From: Stereum hirsutum FP-91666 SS1
Lineage: Eukaryota; Basidiomycota; Agaricomycetes; Russulales; Stereaceae
Direction: 5' to 3'
Assembly: GCF_000264905.1 (NCBI RefSeq)
Contig: NW_006763137.1
Location: 1,480,339 to 1,544,338, forward strand
DNA length: 64,000 nucleotides
The position numbers and the translations under genes were made by a program. Below, in pieces: positions 24,826 to 36,170 of the stretch. Each line of letters starts with the position of its first letter. The stretch's first letter is position 1. The notes beneath the pieces were generated by a model. That model was not told the origin of the DNA. It saw only the letters and a list, made by a program, of their open reading frames with translations, and did no database searches.

Positions 24826-27800
24826 ATGGCCAACTATCTTCCCCTTCTTCTCGTCTCTGTATCACATAATGCCGTACCCGACGATACCTCCCTCTCCACC
24901 CAGGCCCGCGGCCAAGTCGACTACCTCTCCCATGAGTGGCGTGAAGAGGACGTCTGGCGCTCCTGGCGCAATATGACCCGCCAGAAGAACGAGATCGCAA
25001 ACGGCGCAAGGTTAGAGAACGCCTCATGGCGCACTTGGTGGAAACAGCGCAATAAGCTGAAGACCATTAGCCCGGAGACTCTGAACTGGTCAGTGTTATC
25101 TCCTTATTTTCACTCTCCCATTCCCTTCGTACACATCTCTTTCGATGTGCTGCACTCCGTTCTTTTGGGGCGCTGCCTATCAAATCACGCTGCGCCGATT
25201 GGACTCGGACGCCGTATCGCGCGGTCGCGTCGAGTTCCGTCCGGTGACATGGGTCCTGTCCTCTACCGTGCATGTCGTCCTCAGCCCTCGGTCCTCCTCG
25301 AACGTCGAAATTGCATGCATCCCTGGGTCCAGAGCAAGCATGGCGAGCACTGCTCATTTGCCTCCAAGCCCGGAACAAGGGCCTCATCTCCATTCTCCGG
25401 TATCCGATTCTCTCACCTCCGTGCACGGTGGCCCTAGCGCACACATCTACGGCGTCTGCTTATTTTGGCTTACGCATGTGCACATTTCACAACGAGACTC
25501 GCGCTATCGACCGTTATGATCGCAACTCCTCACTGCCTATTCGTTTTTTCCATCCTGATACTGATCTCATCCTTGTAAACTTTTTTTTCTCCCAATGCAG
25601 GCTGAAAGACTCGGACGTCACTTGGCTCTACGGACCCCTACACACTGCCGTCGATTGGTCTCCTCCCCCAAGACCTCCACCAGATCCTGACAGTGTCGGT
25701 AAAGTTCAGTCTGTTGAGGATCGTCTAGGACTCACAAGTCACGTTGGCATCATCCCCGGGCGGAAACCGATTCTCAAGCATCGGTCTATCGGTGAACTTC
25801 TCACCAATGCTCTACCTAACGCAGCAACGCCCGACGATAGTCCCGACGAGCTCGAGCCTATTGATGAAGATTACGAAGACGATTCTGAGGAGCCGCGGCC
25901 TCCACTGCTGCACACGAAGAGCGACACCAATATCACAAGATGGGCCGCACGTAATCATCCGTTGAGGAAGGACTCGCCTCCGCGTATCATAGCGCAACAG
26001 TCGCCGAGCGCAAACACGACCGAATTGTACGATGCTTCTGTCGACCAGAGGAATAACCCTCCAATCGTCGTCGAGCGCTCTGGCTCGAGTGATTCAGCCA
26101 GGGAGACGACGGGAGGGAGTTCGCAGGACTTGAACGGCCAGGCGAGGGCAGGTGGACAGAAGAAACATATCAGTTTCAATACGTTTGTCGAACAGTGCAT
26201 CGCTATCGATTCGCCACCCAAGTCGAGCAGCTTCGGCGGCCGTAGGATGACCAGTCCGAAGGCCTATGACGAAGCGTACGACGAGGGGTCCGTTCCTTTT
26301 CCTCTTCTGCACGTTCGGTCCGCACGCTCATTGATTTTCCCTTCCTTCTCCTCGCGGGGGATTCCGCTCGTCGTCGTTCAGGTACGAAGAAGATTCAGAA
26401 GCGGCGTATAACGAAGACATCATGGAAGAGACCTCTTTCTCCGATCGACGGAACGCCGGGTCGGATTCAGACGAGGAAGAAGAGGAAGAAGAGGACGACG
26501 AAGATATCCTCGAGATGCGCACCTCGTCCACCCGCTCGCGCTCGTCCTCCTCTTCCCGTTCCCCGGGCAACAACGGCAGCGCTATGTCGCATTCGTATCC
26601 CGCACGTATGGTCCGCCCCGCCCTCGCGAGGACGAACTCGTCGGATAAGGAACATATGACGATCGCGCCGATCGCGCCTACGATCCTGAAGACCACGGGC
26701 GTTGGCAATCAGACGACGATGGGTTACGGCGGGCACGGCTATGGCCATGATGGTACGCCGGGTCAGATACCGTTGGTGAATCTGGTGTACGTCCCGCCGT
26801 GGAGTAATCCGAACGGGAACGGAAGCACGACTAGCAGTCCACCCATGCCTGAAGACGTCTATCGCCACTCCGAAGCTCGATTCAGTGTCGGCGGCAATAA
26901 CGGCAATAACGCCAACAACGCCAACGCCAACAACAGGAACGCGTCGCCGAATTCCGCGTCCGGGTCGGGGTCCGCGCCTGGCTCGAGGTCGGCTTCAGGC
27001 TCGCCTTCGGATAAAGGGGGAGAGGAGGTTTCGCCCGTGCCGAGCGTGGAGGTGATGCCGCCGCCGGCGCAGTATGCGGGGAGCGCGACGAGCTCTGGGT
27101 CGAATTCGCCGAGTTCGCCGTATGCGTATTCGAGTGGGGTTACGGGGCCGGGGATTAATGGGGGGAGGACGCTGGTTGGGGCGGGGATTATGAATAAGAT
27201 TCTTGGGGAGGGGGCGAGGGTTGGGGTCGTTGTGGGTGGTGTCGGTGGTGGTAGTGGTAGTGGAATCAATAGTAATGGGGGTGGAGGTGGTGGGGGAAGT
27301 GCTATTGGGATTGGGATTGGGTCGAGGAGTTCGTCGAGTTTGGAGGATGAGATGGATGTGGATGAGGAGGACGGGATCGATGAGGATGTGGATAAGAAGA
27401 GGATGGAGAGGGATTTGTTGAGGGAGAGGGAGAGGGAAATCGAGCGTGAGCGGGAGAGGGAGAAGGAGAGGAAGCAGGTGCATCAGGAGGTGGACGAGCA
27501 TGATTATTTCGGGGGCACGGGCGACTTGAAGGAGAGTGCGGTGATGGTCGTGGGTGGGCTGAAGGAGAGCGGGAGCGCGGTGAGGAAAAAGAAGGAGAGT
27601 GTGGAGAGAAATTTGGCGCAGGCGGAGGTGGAGGCGGGGTTTGGGCCCGGGGTGGAGAGGGAGTCGAAACCGGTGGTGGCGTTGGACGAAAAGGCGGTTA
27701 TGGATCGGAAAAAGGAGAAAGAGAGGATTAAGGAAAGGGAGAGGGAGAGGAGTAGGACGCCTTCGCATGGCGAGCAAGAGAATCTGATGGATGTCGATCC

Positions 27801-29364
27801 ACCATTAACACCCACATCTCAGGTCCCTATTCCTTCCTCCGCATCATCCTCACCCGTCTCTCCTACCTCAACATCCGCCGCCGCCACCACCGCCACCCCA
27901 CCACACTCCCAACCCGTCCCCGTTCCCATCCCCCGTTCTTCCACCACCAACTCATCCTCCGCTCAATCCATCCACGGCTACGGAATCGAAACCTCGCTCC
28001 TCTCACCGCCTTCCTCTCCCTTCCTCCCCTCACCCACCTTCTCCCGTGGTCGTTCCTCCGCCTCGTCACCCCGCAACCTCTCCATCGACCGCGACGAGCC
28101 TAGTTCGCAATCCCACTCAAGGGGCCGCTCTATCACTCGGAGCTCGTCGTACTCGGATAGGGAGAGGAGCGGGAGTCGAGTTAGTTCGCCACTTGGGATC
28201 GCGTTGGCGGGGGGCGTGTCGCCACCGAATGGAAAGGCGATTCTTCCTTCGTCTGTTTCGGGGTCTTCCTCCGGGTCGGTGTCGGGATCGAAATTGTATG
28301 ATAAGGACGGGAGGGAGAGTAAAGAGGTTGGAGGGAGTTTGAGGGAGACGAGGGGCGTGGTCAGGGGGAGGATCGGGAGGAAGGTGAATGAGAGTATTTC
28401 ACCGCCTGGCCAAGGGGGAGTGGGCGTGAATGGGAATGGGGGGACGCCGGCGAGTTTGGATGCGGCTTCGGAGGGGCTTTGGAGGGATGCGGTGGAGAGG
28501 AGTCCGTCGAGTTCGTCGATTGCGGGGTCGTCGGTGGCGGGGTCTGTGTCGGGATCGGTGAATGGTTCGGTGGCAGGATCTGTGAATGGCTCGGCAGCTG
28601 GATCTGGATCTGGGTATGGCGCTCAGGCTGGGATGGGAGCGAATTCGAACAATTCGAGCTCTTCGACGGTCGGTCCTACGCATACGAACACCAACGCGAA
28701 CACAAACACCACCGGCGTCAACGGAAACGCGGTCGGCCATGTCACAAAGGAGAACACGAAGTTGGCGATGAATATTCCGATTCCGATCCCGGAGGCGATC
28801 ATGGAAGAGGAGGAGAACGCGAGGTCGAGGATGCCGACGCCGGCGAATTCTCCGGTTAGGGCGTTCAAGACGACGCCTGTTTATCCTTCGGATGGGTCTA
28901 CAACTCCCAATGGCAACGCGGATTCCAGCTCTTTGGACAAGTGTCAACCTCAGCCTTCGACAACGTCGTCTCCAGCGCCGTCGAAAGTCAACTCGACGTC
29001 TGGTGCCGCTGGTCCTAGTACGCCTTCGAAACCTTCCGGCTCGAAATCAACACCGAGTCCGCCGCCGATGTTGAAGGGCGTCGGACAGCCAAGTACGGCG
29101 ACGTCGAACGAGAAGGCGGCTGCTGCTGTTCGGAGTGCGTCCGATTCGTCGTCCGCGAGTGCGACGTCACCCATTAGTCCTGCCGAGAGGAGTCTTTCGA
29201 GTCCGCATGGGAAGGAGAAGGGTGGGGTGGTTCCGAATGGTGCGAAGAATCATGGAGAGAGGGAGAGGGAGGCTGAGCATGGGTTGCTTGGGAGGGCGGC
29301 GGATATGGCGACGAGTGCGAGGGGGTTCTGGGGGAGTATTTGGGGTGGGGGTGGGGGGAGTTAA
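24826..29364 (+). CDS. REG1-like protein phosphatase 1 regulatory subunit (areA GATA-like/DUF1752 domain)
   Basis: Three exons, 24826-25088, 25601-26287 and 26382-29364, give about 1310 residues; phases agree across both introns. The first intron (512 nt) is much longer than others here. The N terminus has the DUF1752-type helix, LENASWRTWWKQRNKL then LKDSDVTWLYGPLH. Around residue 280 is KHISFNTFVEQCIAID, matching the Reg1/Hex2 motif; K-H-I-S-F resembles the RVxF docking site for PP1 (Glc7). By analogy the protein would target PP1 to Snf1/AMPK and glucose-repression factors. TIAPIAPTILKTTG is a further conserved block. The remaining ~850 residues are mostly disordered: Ser/Gly/Asn/Pro runs, acidic EEDEE tracts and an Arg/Glu repeat region. 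The start fits the family, with MANYLPLLLVSV. Reg1 orthology is by motif, not full alignment. Confidence 0.82.
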
Positions 29365-31351
29365 TGCAAATGATGGGGTGGTGGTGAAGAGAGGGAGGGA
29401 GGGCATGGTGTGAGTGAGGTTTAGGTGTGTTTATGGCGCGAGATAATTGGACTCGAGGTGCGTTTTTTTGGCCGCTTATCGCTCGGGTGGCTCGGTTTGT
29501 GTGGTCTTGGCTGTTGGCTGATCGCGTTCTTTGTTTGTTTGCGTGCAGGTTTTCGTTGTCGCTAGTACATACACATTCTTCTTATCATTCTGCTGTTTCG
29601 ATCATTTATTCGCCATTCCTGCCTTGTTCAATCTTCATCTTACATCTTCATACTCTTCCTGTTCTTTCTGTCTCACATCCTCATTCCCCTTCTTCGTTTC
29701 CTTGGCTCGGTTTCGGTCTCGGTTAATGCGTGGCTAGTCATAGTCTGTTGTTACCTTTTTCTTCTTGTTCCCCTGGCTTCCAGCAACCCTCTCTCGGCTT
29801 CGATGTTCTCATGTTTCTTGTTTCGTGTTTCGTGTCTCGTGTCCCGTGTTTCGATGGCAATCCGTCTCGGCCCAGCGTCATCCTATTCCCCCTTCTCATA
29901 CTCATACTCAAGACTGCTACTCATTCCAATTCCCATTCCCATCTCTGTCTCTTCAAGCTTCATTTCCATTTCAACTCCCAAGTCTCGTTTTACGTCCATA
30001 TTTGTCTGAGCCCGTCGTGGGGTGCTTGCATATACGATCGCTGCGGCTCGTGACCAGCCTCGATGCGGCTCTAAGAGTCTAAACTCTACATAACTCCTTA
30101 CAGTCTGTCGACTTAGTTTGTTGTGGGACGTCAGTTTGTACGTTACGGGTTTTCCCACTTCCACTTCCACTTTTACTGCAGACACCTATTTCGCGCGGTA
30201 TAATTTCAATTCGAGCGATGTGCTTTTCGTGCAGCCTTTTTTCGATTAGTTGATTGATTGCGTGCATTCGTTCGTTTCGTTCGCTCGTTCGCTCGTTCGA
30301 CTTTGATTCGTTTTTCGGTAGTGTGAGCGGTCCCGGGTGGCCTGTTGCTCATACCCTTCAGTTGAATTCTGTTCACGTTCATGTCTTGACGTTGATGATA
30401 CGTACGTTCATGAGTTTTATTTCTTCCTTGATGAGTCGTCCACTGAATACGCCCGCCCGCTCTACATACTTACTGACTGACCCTACGAACTCTCAATGTC
30501 CCGTTGAACTTGATTGATTTCCGATTCCATTCCCGTTCACATCTTCGTCTTTCATCTCGTTACTAGTCTGCTGATGCTACATTGTCGTGTCATGTCGTGT
30601 CCCTCGCTCCGTTCAAATCAATCGACTACTAGTAGAGTTCGCGTGCATACAATACATAGCTGCGTCGTGCATCATGATATGGCTCTCCGGTGTTTGGACG
30701 ATGATTCAGAAACAGAGGATGCTTGCTTGTTTATCTATGAGAGGATTATTTTTGCTTGGTTTCCTTTGTGTAATTCGAGCAAATATGGTCTGATAGAATG
30801 TCTTTGGGTATATGGCGAGGTGCATGTAAGTCTCAGGGTGGCGCCACAGGGCTCCTGAGAGGCGGGTTCCGATGATATCGATTGCCGTTGATGGGGTTTT
30901 AACTTGGCACTCCATCCCCTGCAAGTCATATTTTATTTCAGAAACCCAACGAGAAAGTTACCATACACAACTTGGCCGTTTGATGGCCCTCGGTAGACAA
31001 GGTTGAACGCATAAAATGATGAAGCGGTCTTTGTTGATTGTGGCTCTTTGAAATGGAGTTGCTTGGCAGAACGTACAGAGCCAAGTTGTGGGTGCAGAGC
31101 ACGTGGGCGAGGTAAATTGGGTCGTGCCACTCCGTGCGGCGTTCCCCCTCGTCTCGTTCCTCGTTTCCCTTCCCTCTGCCCTCTTTCTTCCCCCCCGTTT
31201 CCACGTCTGCTCTCGTGTGCTCTCGTCTTGCCGTCTTTTCTGTCTAGTTGTGATTTGGGACTGGCTTCGGACGCTCTGACTTTTATACACTCTCCTTTAT
31301 TGGACAGACGTCTTCTTGAGAAACTCCTGACGGCTTCTTTGTTTAACGAAC
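29365..31351. other. Intergenic, T-rich, with low-complexity runs
   Basis: About 2 kb between the REG1-like stop and the MTHFR start. It includes imperfect TTTCGTG-type repeats around 29815-29852 and TTCGCTCG-type repeats around 30266-30300. It probably holds a long 3' untranslated region and the MTHFR promoter. No gene is recognised. Confidence 0.45.
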
Positions 31352-32043
31352 ATGAAAATCAGTCAAAAGATTGAGCAGGCTGCGAAGGAGGATAAGGTCT
31401 GGTGGTCCTTTGAGTACTTCCCGCCACGAACTGCCCAGGTGTGTGCTTTTCTTCGTGTCCATGACCTTTCATGACCGCTAAATGCCTGTGAATCCAGGGC
31501 TTGCAAAACCTCCTAGACCGGATAGAGCGCATGCGCCAGCTAGGCCCGGAGTTCATCGATATCACTTGGTGTGTTTCTCTCATTGATTTCTGCCCGTGAG
31601 ACTTGTGAAACGAATGGAAGTGCAGGAACGCGGGTGGACGGACGTCTGACCTCACCTCCGAGCTGGTGAAGACATGCCAAAGCTTGATCGGTATCGAGAC
31701 ATGCATGCATCTCACTTGCACGAACATGCCGAGGGAAAAGGTCGACATTGCTCTCCGGGTACGTCCTGCTTTCTTTTCCCTTTCCCATTCCCGTCTCGTG
31801 ACTACCCGACTGAAGTTCCCCACGCCTACTTCTTCCAGGATGCGAAACATTTCGGCTGCCGCAACGTCCTTGCACTTCGCGGTGACCCACCACAAGGAAA
31901 GGATGAATGGGAGGCTGTCGACGGTGGCTTCGCCCATGGTATCGACCTCGTCCGCCACATCCGTAAAGAGTACGGCGACTACTTCGACATTGCCGTCGCA
32001 GGTTTCCCACAGAACCAGCTCCTGCCACCCGAAGAACGTGCTC
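31352..32043 (+). CDS. Methylenetetrahydrofolate reductase, N-terminal part (gene interrupted by inversion)
   Basis: MTHFR reduces 5,10-methylene-THF to 5-methyl-THF with an FAD cofactor, feeding methionine synthesis. Exons 31352-31438, 31498-31568, 31626-31758 and 31839-32043 encode the first ~165 residues of the TIM barrel: WWSFEYFPPRT (catalytic Glu region), FIDITWNAGG, MHLTCTNMP and CRNVLALRGDPP. The fourth exon ends at a GTGAAC donor with one base left over. The frame then fails to continue on the plus strand; the next part of the enzyme is encoded on the opposite strand at 33057-32052, and the C-terminal part resumes on the plus strand at 33103. The sequence is MET13-like. As assembled, this locus cannot make a full-length enzyme. 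Confidence 0.88.
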
Positions 32044-32051
32044 GTGAACAC

Positions 32052-33057
32052 CTTCTGGTAAACGTAACCATTACGAGGACCCCATCCAAAGACCTTATCG
32101 TCACTGCTCGCCCCGTTAACGGCGGGTTGAGAGTTAATGGTCAAGAAACCGAGCTCATTCATCTTCGCAAGTTGGCCAGCGATGGCGGACGTCTCCGTCA
32201 AGAGTCCCTGGTCAGACCACGGAAGGGCGGACAATTCGTTCTTACAGAATTTAGAGAAGAGTTGGGCGATGTCTGCGGGGGTTTCCGGGTGGCCCCACAG
32301 CTTGAGAGCATCCTCTTTCTACATTCCGCCGTCAGATTTCAGGTCACTTCTCGAAAAAAGAGTGCGCCGCTACTTACCGTTTGCTTGATCCATACGCCGT
32401 AACCGTCAAGTTCACCGTAAGCGGGACTGCGAGAATCACCGAAACGACCGTTGGGGTACTCGTCCCAGTTCTCGGTACGGGAGAGGTAGGACTTTGTCCG
32501 GTTGGCCCAAAAGATAGGACGAATGCTTTCTTGTCGCCGTGTGGGAGTGAGAGACTAGCACGAGTGTGGCGTCAGTCTCCAAAGAAGTACGCCACATGAC
32601 AGAATAACGGAACTGACCTGCCGCCAAGGCAGAGGCTTGATCGTCTCCACCCTCGGAACGAAGTTCAGTTCCTCAAGCAGCATCTTCGTCCCCCTTTCGA
32701 GGTTCATGGTGTAGAAATGGAGGCCGCGAATTCCCACATCCGCCTGCAAGATCCTCTTACAGAGCTCTGCGACCAACTTAGTCCCGATCTCCCTGACCTT
32801 CTCGTCATCATTCTTGTATGGCTCGAGCGCATCGAGGTACGACTGTGGGATTTTCGTCTTCGCGAGACTCGTCGCCCTGTGGAACCCGTTCCACGTCTGG
32901 ATCGGGTTAATTCCCGGGACGATGGGGATAGTGATCCCCGCCGCGCGGACCTCCTTGACCCACTCGATGAACATGTCGACGTCATAGAACATCTGCGTAA
33001 AAATGAAGTTCACGCCCGCGTCGATCTTCTCCTTGAGGAACTTCATCGGACTCTTCT
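32052..33057 (-). CDS. Methylenetetrahydrofolate reductase, middle part, in inverted orientation
   Basis: Read on the minus strand from 33057, this segment continues the enzyme exactly where the plus-strand part stops: [63 protein letters not shown], then after an intron [20 protein letters not shown] and [20 protein letters not shown], and after another intron [17 protein letters not shown] and [12 protein letters not shown], ending [12 protein letters not shown] at 32052. Normal internal introns lie near 32630-32555 and 32392-32330, with correct splice sites on the minus strand. Exon phases join correctly to the flanking plus-strand exons at both ends (one leftover base before, phase 0 after). 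The block is therefore an inverted piece of one gene, not a separate gene. Confidence 0.9.
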
Positions 33058-33102
33058 CTTATCTATGTAAAACAGCCGTATTGATCGAATCGCTGGTGTC
33101 AG

Positions 33103-33611
33103 GCATACCTTGAATTCTTCGTGTCTCCCGAACTCCTCGCCGTTCTTGTGCCCCATCTCGAGAAGGACTCCAGCATCACATATCATGTTATCAACAAGCA
33201 TGGAGACTTGAGGACGAACACGACTACCCAGGGTCCTAATGCCGTCACCTGGGGTGTCTTCCCTGGAAAGGAGATCGTTCAACCTACCGTCGTAGAAGCA
33301 ATCAGTTTCATGGCATGGAAGGTAAGCCAACATGAAAGTCGACTAATACGATGACACTAAGGTGAAAACTATCGCAGGACGAGGCATACGAGCTTGGCCA
33401 CCAGTGGGCTAAGCTCTACGAGGCCGATTCTCCCTCTCGCAAGTTGATCTCCGACATGATGAACAAGTTCCTACTCGTCAACGTCGTTCACAACAACTTC
33501 ATGACCCCGGACGCCATTTTTGAGCCTTTCTTCAGGGCTGGAGCCGAATTCGCCGCTGCACCGTCTCACCCGACTGTTAACGGCACGACCAACGGGCATG
33601 CCGCAAACTAA
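33103..33611 (+). CDS. Methylenetetrahydrofolate reductase, C-terminal part (after inversion)
   Basis: Exons 33103-33321 and 33378-33611 encode the last ~150 residues: AYLEFFVSPELLAVLV, SSITYHVINKHGDLRTN, NAVTWGVFPGKEIVQPTVV, then DEAYELGHQWAKLYE and KLISDMMNKFLLVNVVHNNF. This is the regulatory-domain end typical of eukaryotic MTHFR, which binds S-adenosylmethionine. It is preceded by a good acceptor (GGTGTCAG) that would belong to the intron following GYVYQK in the uninverted gene. Its own ATG is lacking, so alone it would not be translated. Confidence 0.88.
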
Positions 33612-34637
33612 TCGACTCTTCGAAACGTCACGCATTCTACTTCTACCTCTTTATTCATTCTTTTTTACCATCCCCTGTGCTCCTCCTTGTGCTCGCTCCC
33701 CTTTCTTTTATTTTGCTTTCTCTCCCAAAATGTATTTTTTGCGCACCTGCTCTGCTATCCTGTTGCATATCGGGTTCAACCCCCGTTGTTCTATATTCAT
33801 CCATCTGTCGCACTCTACATCAATCGCTCAACCGCATCTACCGTACTCATTCAATGTCTCATCACATTACCCGGGCCCTTGGACCCAACCTCTTGCATCC
33901 CTTTTGCTTAGTGCTCCGGTCTACCATCTAATATATATGTACTCACTCGCTGCATCCATCTCTGCATCAACTGCATCTCCTCCCTTTGCATCCAACTGCA
34001 TATTCACATTATTCATCCCATCCCCCTTCCCTTCTCTGCGCCCCTTCCCTCACGTACCTAGCCTCTCATGCATCTGTCTTTTCCCATAATCTACACGTTA
34101 TCCCCTTCCCTCCGCCCGCCCGCCTTACACCTCTTCTATTCACCCACGGAATATATCATTGCCTCAACGCATGTCACGCCATTCACATCAGCCCTCCGGG
34201 GCACTTCGACACCCTTCTTCCTTCTCTTTACTTACGGATATCATTCGTGGGTATGGTTCGCCGTCATAATGTTACGTGTCCTTTGGGACCGTCTTTTTGA
34301 CGATTTTCTTCGGCCTCGTTTCACATTCTGGATCCCGTCAAGCATGATCTTGATGGACTTGTGGTTTGGTTTCGTTAATTTCGCCACATTGTGCTGGCGT
34401 CCCGCAGCTCACTTGGCGGTTCCCCCCGCTGTGAACGGTAGGAGTTTCGAACGTCTGGTTGCTACTGACTTTTTCATAATTCCAGATACGAACCTTCCGA
34501 ATTCTCCCAAAGCGTCTATACGAGCGAAGTAGCTTAAGGTAAGCTTGCTTCCCTCTACGCGTTCATTATGCTCAAAAAATGCTACGTAGACAATCGCTAC
34601 ACTACGACGCCATTAGCGTTCCAACAGAAGGCCCGGA
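33612..34637. other. Intergenic between convergent genes, nothing recognised
   Basis: It is the C/T-rich 3' flank shared by MTHFR (plus) and OYE-like gene 2 (minus). Open frames at 33520-34089 and 34068-34532 have skewed pyrimidine-rich composition and no family resemblance. Confidence 0.45.
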
Positions 34638-36055
34638 CTACGCCTCAACATAAGGCGTGGCGGCAGACAAGTCCGGGAACCAATATATCGCACCGTCTTT
34701 GCGTCCACGGAGCGACGCGCCACCTTCCACCTGCCCACCCTGCGCCTTCTGCCATGCCGTCACATCCTTCTGGAAAGCTGCCATCTCCTCCTCAGAGCTC
34801 AGATCCACGGGCTCGTAGTCCTTACTGATATGCCTCAACAACGCTCCCGCCCCCAGATTCGACGCCCCGATATCGTTAATGTCGAACCTCTGCTGGATCG
34901 CACCCTTCACCTTCCCCGACAAGATATCCCTACACAGACGCGGCTCCTGGCACAACGTACGCGCCAGGCCGACAGCATCGACAGTTTCCAACGCCTTGAC
35001 CATCGCCCAAGCAGTCTTGAATCCACCCGTGACGTAGACCCTCGTCTTGGATAATGCCGGCACGATCTTTTCCGCGAACTCGATGAAGAACGCCTCCCTC
35101 TTCCTCGTACTCTCCCGCTTATACGTCCATCCCAAAGCCTCGTACGTTCCTCCCGACAGCTCCACGAAGTCGAACGTGTTCTCCTCCAAGATCCTGCACA
35201 CCTCCTTCGCCTCCTCCACCTGCAGCCCGCCCTCCTGGAACTCCTGGCTGTTGAGCTTGATGCCGAGGATGAAGGATGGGGAGGTGGCTTTACGGATGGC
35301 TTGGGCGATCTCGACGATGATGCGAGTACGGTTGGTGAGCGAGCCGCCGTACTGGTCTGTCCGTTTGTTGGTGGTCTGCGCGAGGAATTGGGCGATGAGG
35401 TAGCCGTGGGCGCCGTGCAGCTGGATACCGTCGAAGCCGGCCTTTTCGAGATAGAGGGCAGCATGGGCGAATCCGTTCACGATGTTCTGTATGTCCTCGA
35501 GTGTGGCGGCACGCGGCTTCGCGAATGTCAAGCCGATAACACTGCCTATACATGAAGTGGGTCAGTAAGGCGCGTCGTAGGGATGGGAAGAAACAGGAAC
35601 ATACCATGCAGCTGAATGTCGCTCGCAGAGATGGGATGTTCCTGGACCGTATCAGGGACTTGTCGTCCAGGATGGCTAACCTGCCCCACGAACAAACTCC
35701 CATGCTTCTTCCCCTCGCTCGCCGCCTCCTTAAACCTCTCGAACCTCTCGCCCTCAAACTTCTCGTTCTTGGTTATAATGGCGTTCCCCGCCGCCTCGAG
35801 ATGGTCGTACTCGATCTGAATATTGCCAGAGAGCATGAGACCGATTTGACCTTCGCCCCATCGTCGGTAGAGGTTGACGTAGTTGGAAGACGGGACTCCG
35901 CGAGCGGGTAGGTCGGTGGGGTGGAAGGAGGAGAGACGTTCGGTCATGGCAGATTTTAGGAAACGGTTGGGAGCGGTACGGCCTGAGAAGGTGAAATGGA
36001 GGGGTTGACCAAGAGGAGCGGGATCAACATCCTCGGAGGGCCAGCGGGCTGACAT
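34638..36055 (-). CDS. NADH:flavin oxidoreductase, old-yellow-enzyme family (copy 2)
   Basis: Two exons on the minus strand, 36055-35605 and 35545-34638, encode 452 residues. It is clearly paralogous to the gene at 20132-21566: SGRTAPNRFLKSAMTERL is identical, VGQVSHPGRQVPDT matches closely, and the barrel motifs FDGIQLHGAHGYLIAQFL and DQYGGSLTNR are present, with LARTLCQEPRL in the phosphate-binding region. Exon 1 is 451 nt in both genes and the intron interrupts the same glycine codon. The last ~40 residues differ (EGGASLRGRKDG against a Lys-rich stretch). Substrate is unknown. A TATA-like box lies about 110 bp upstream. Confidence 0.92.
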
Positions 36056-36162
36056 TGTTGGGATGGTGGTATTCGAGGGGAGGGACGGTGATGATGCTAT
36101 TGTGAGGAGAGCTGTAGAGCTATTGAGGACACTCGGTGAGGTCTGAAGAAACCGTTCGCGCT

Positions 36163-36170
36163 CCTTTTAT
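36163..36170 (-). promoter_or_regulatory. TATA box of OYE-like gene 2
   Basis: TATAAAAG on the minus strand, about 110 bp upstream of the ATG at 36055. Confidence 0.45.

Noticed and set aside
26995..27777. 260-codon minus-strand open frame opposite the REG1-like gene
   Set aside because: Its Arg/Pro/His/Leu-rich composition is the mirror of the Gly/Ser/Glu-rich coding strand; the plus-strand frame is supported by motifs and splice phases.
28399..28947. 182-codon Arg-rich minus-strand frame
   Set aside because: A shadow of the low-complexity tail of the REG1-like protein.
31359..32234. 291-codon minus-strand frame at MTHFR
   Set aside because: Only its first part (32234 down to 32052) is real, being the end of the inverted MTHFR block; the rest is antisense of the plus-strand MTHFR exons.
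33520..34089. 189-codon frame at the end of MTHFR
   Set aside because: Begins out of frame within the last MTHFR exon and runs into pyrimidine-rich 3' sequence.
34907..35464. 185-codon Arg/Ser-rich frame within OYE-like gene 2
   Set aside because: Shifted frame of the same strand; the true frame has the flavin-binding motifs.
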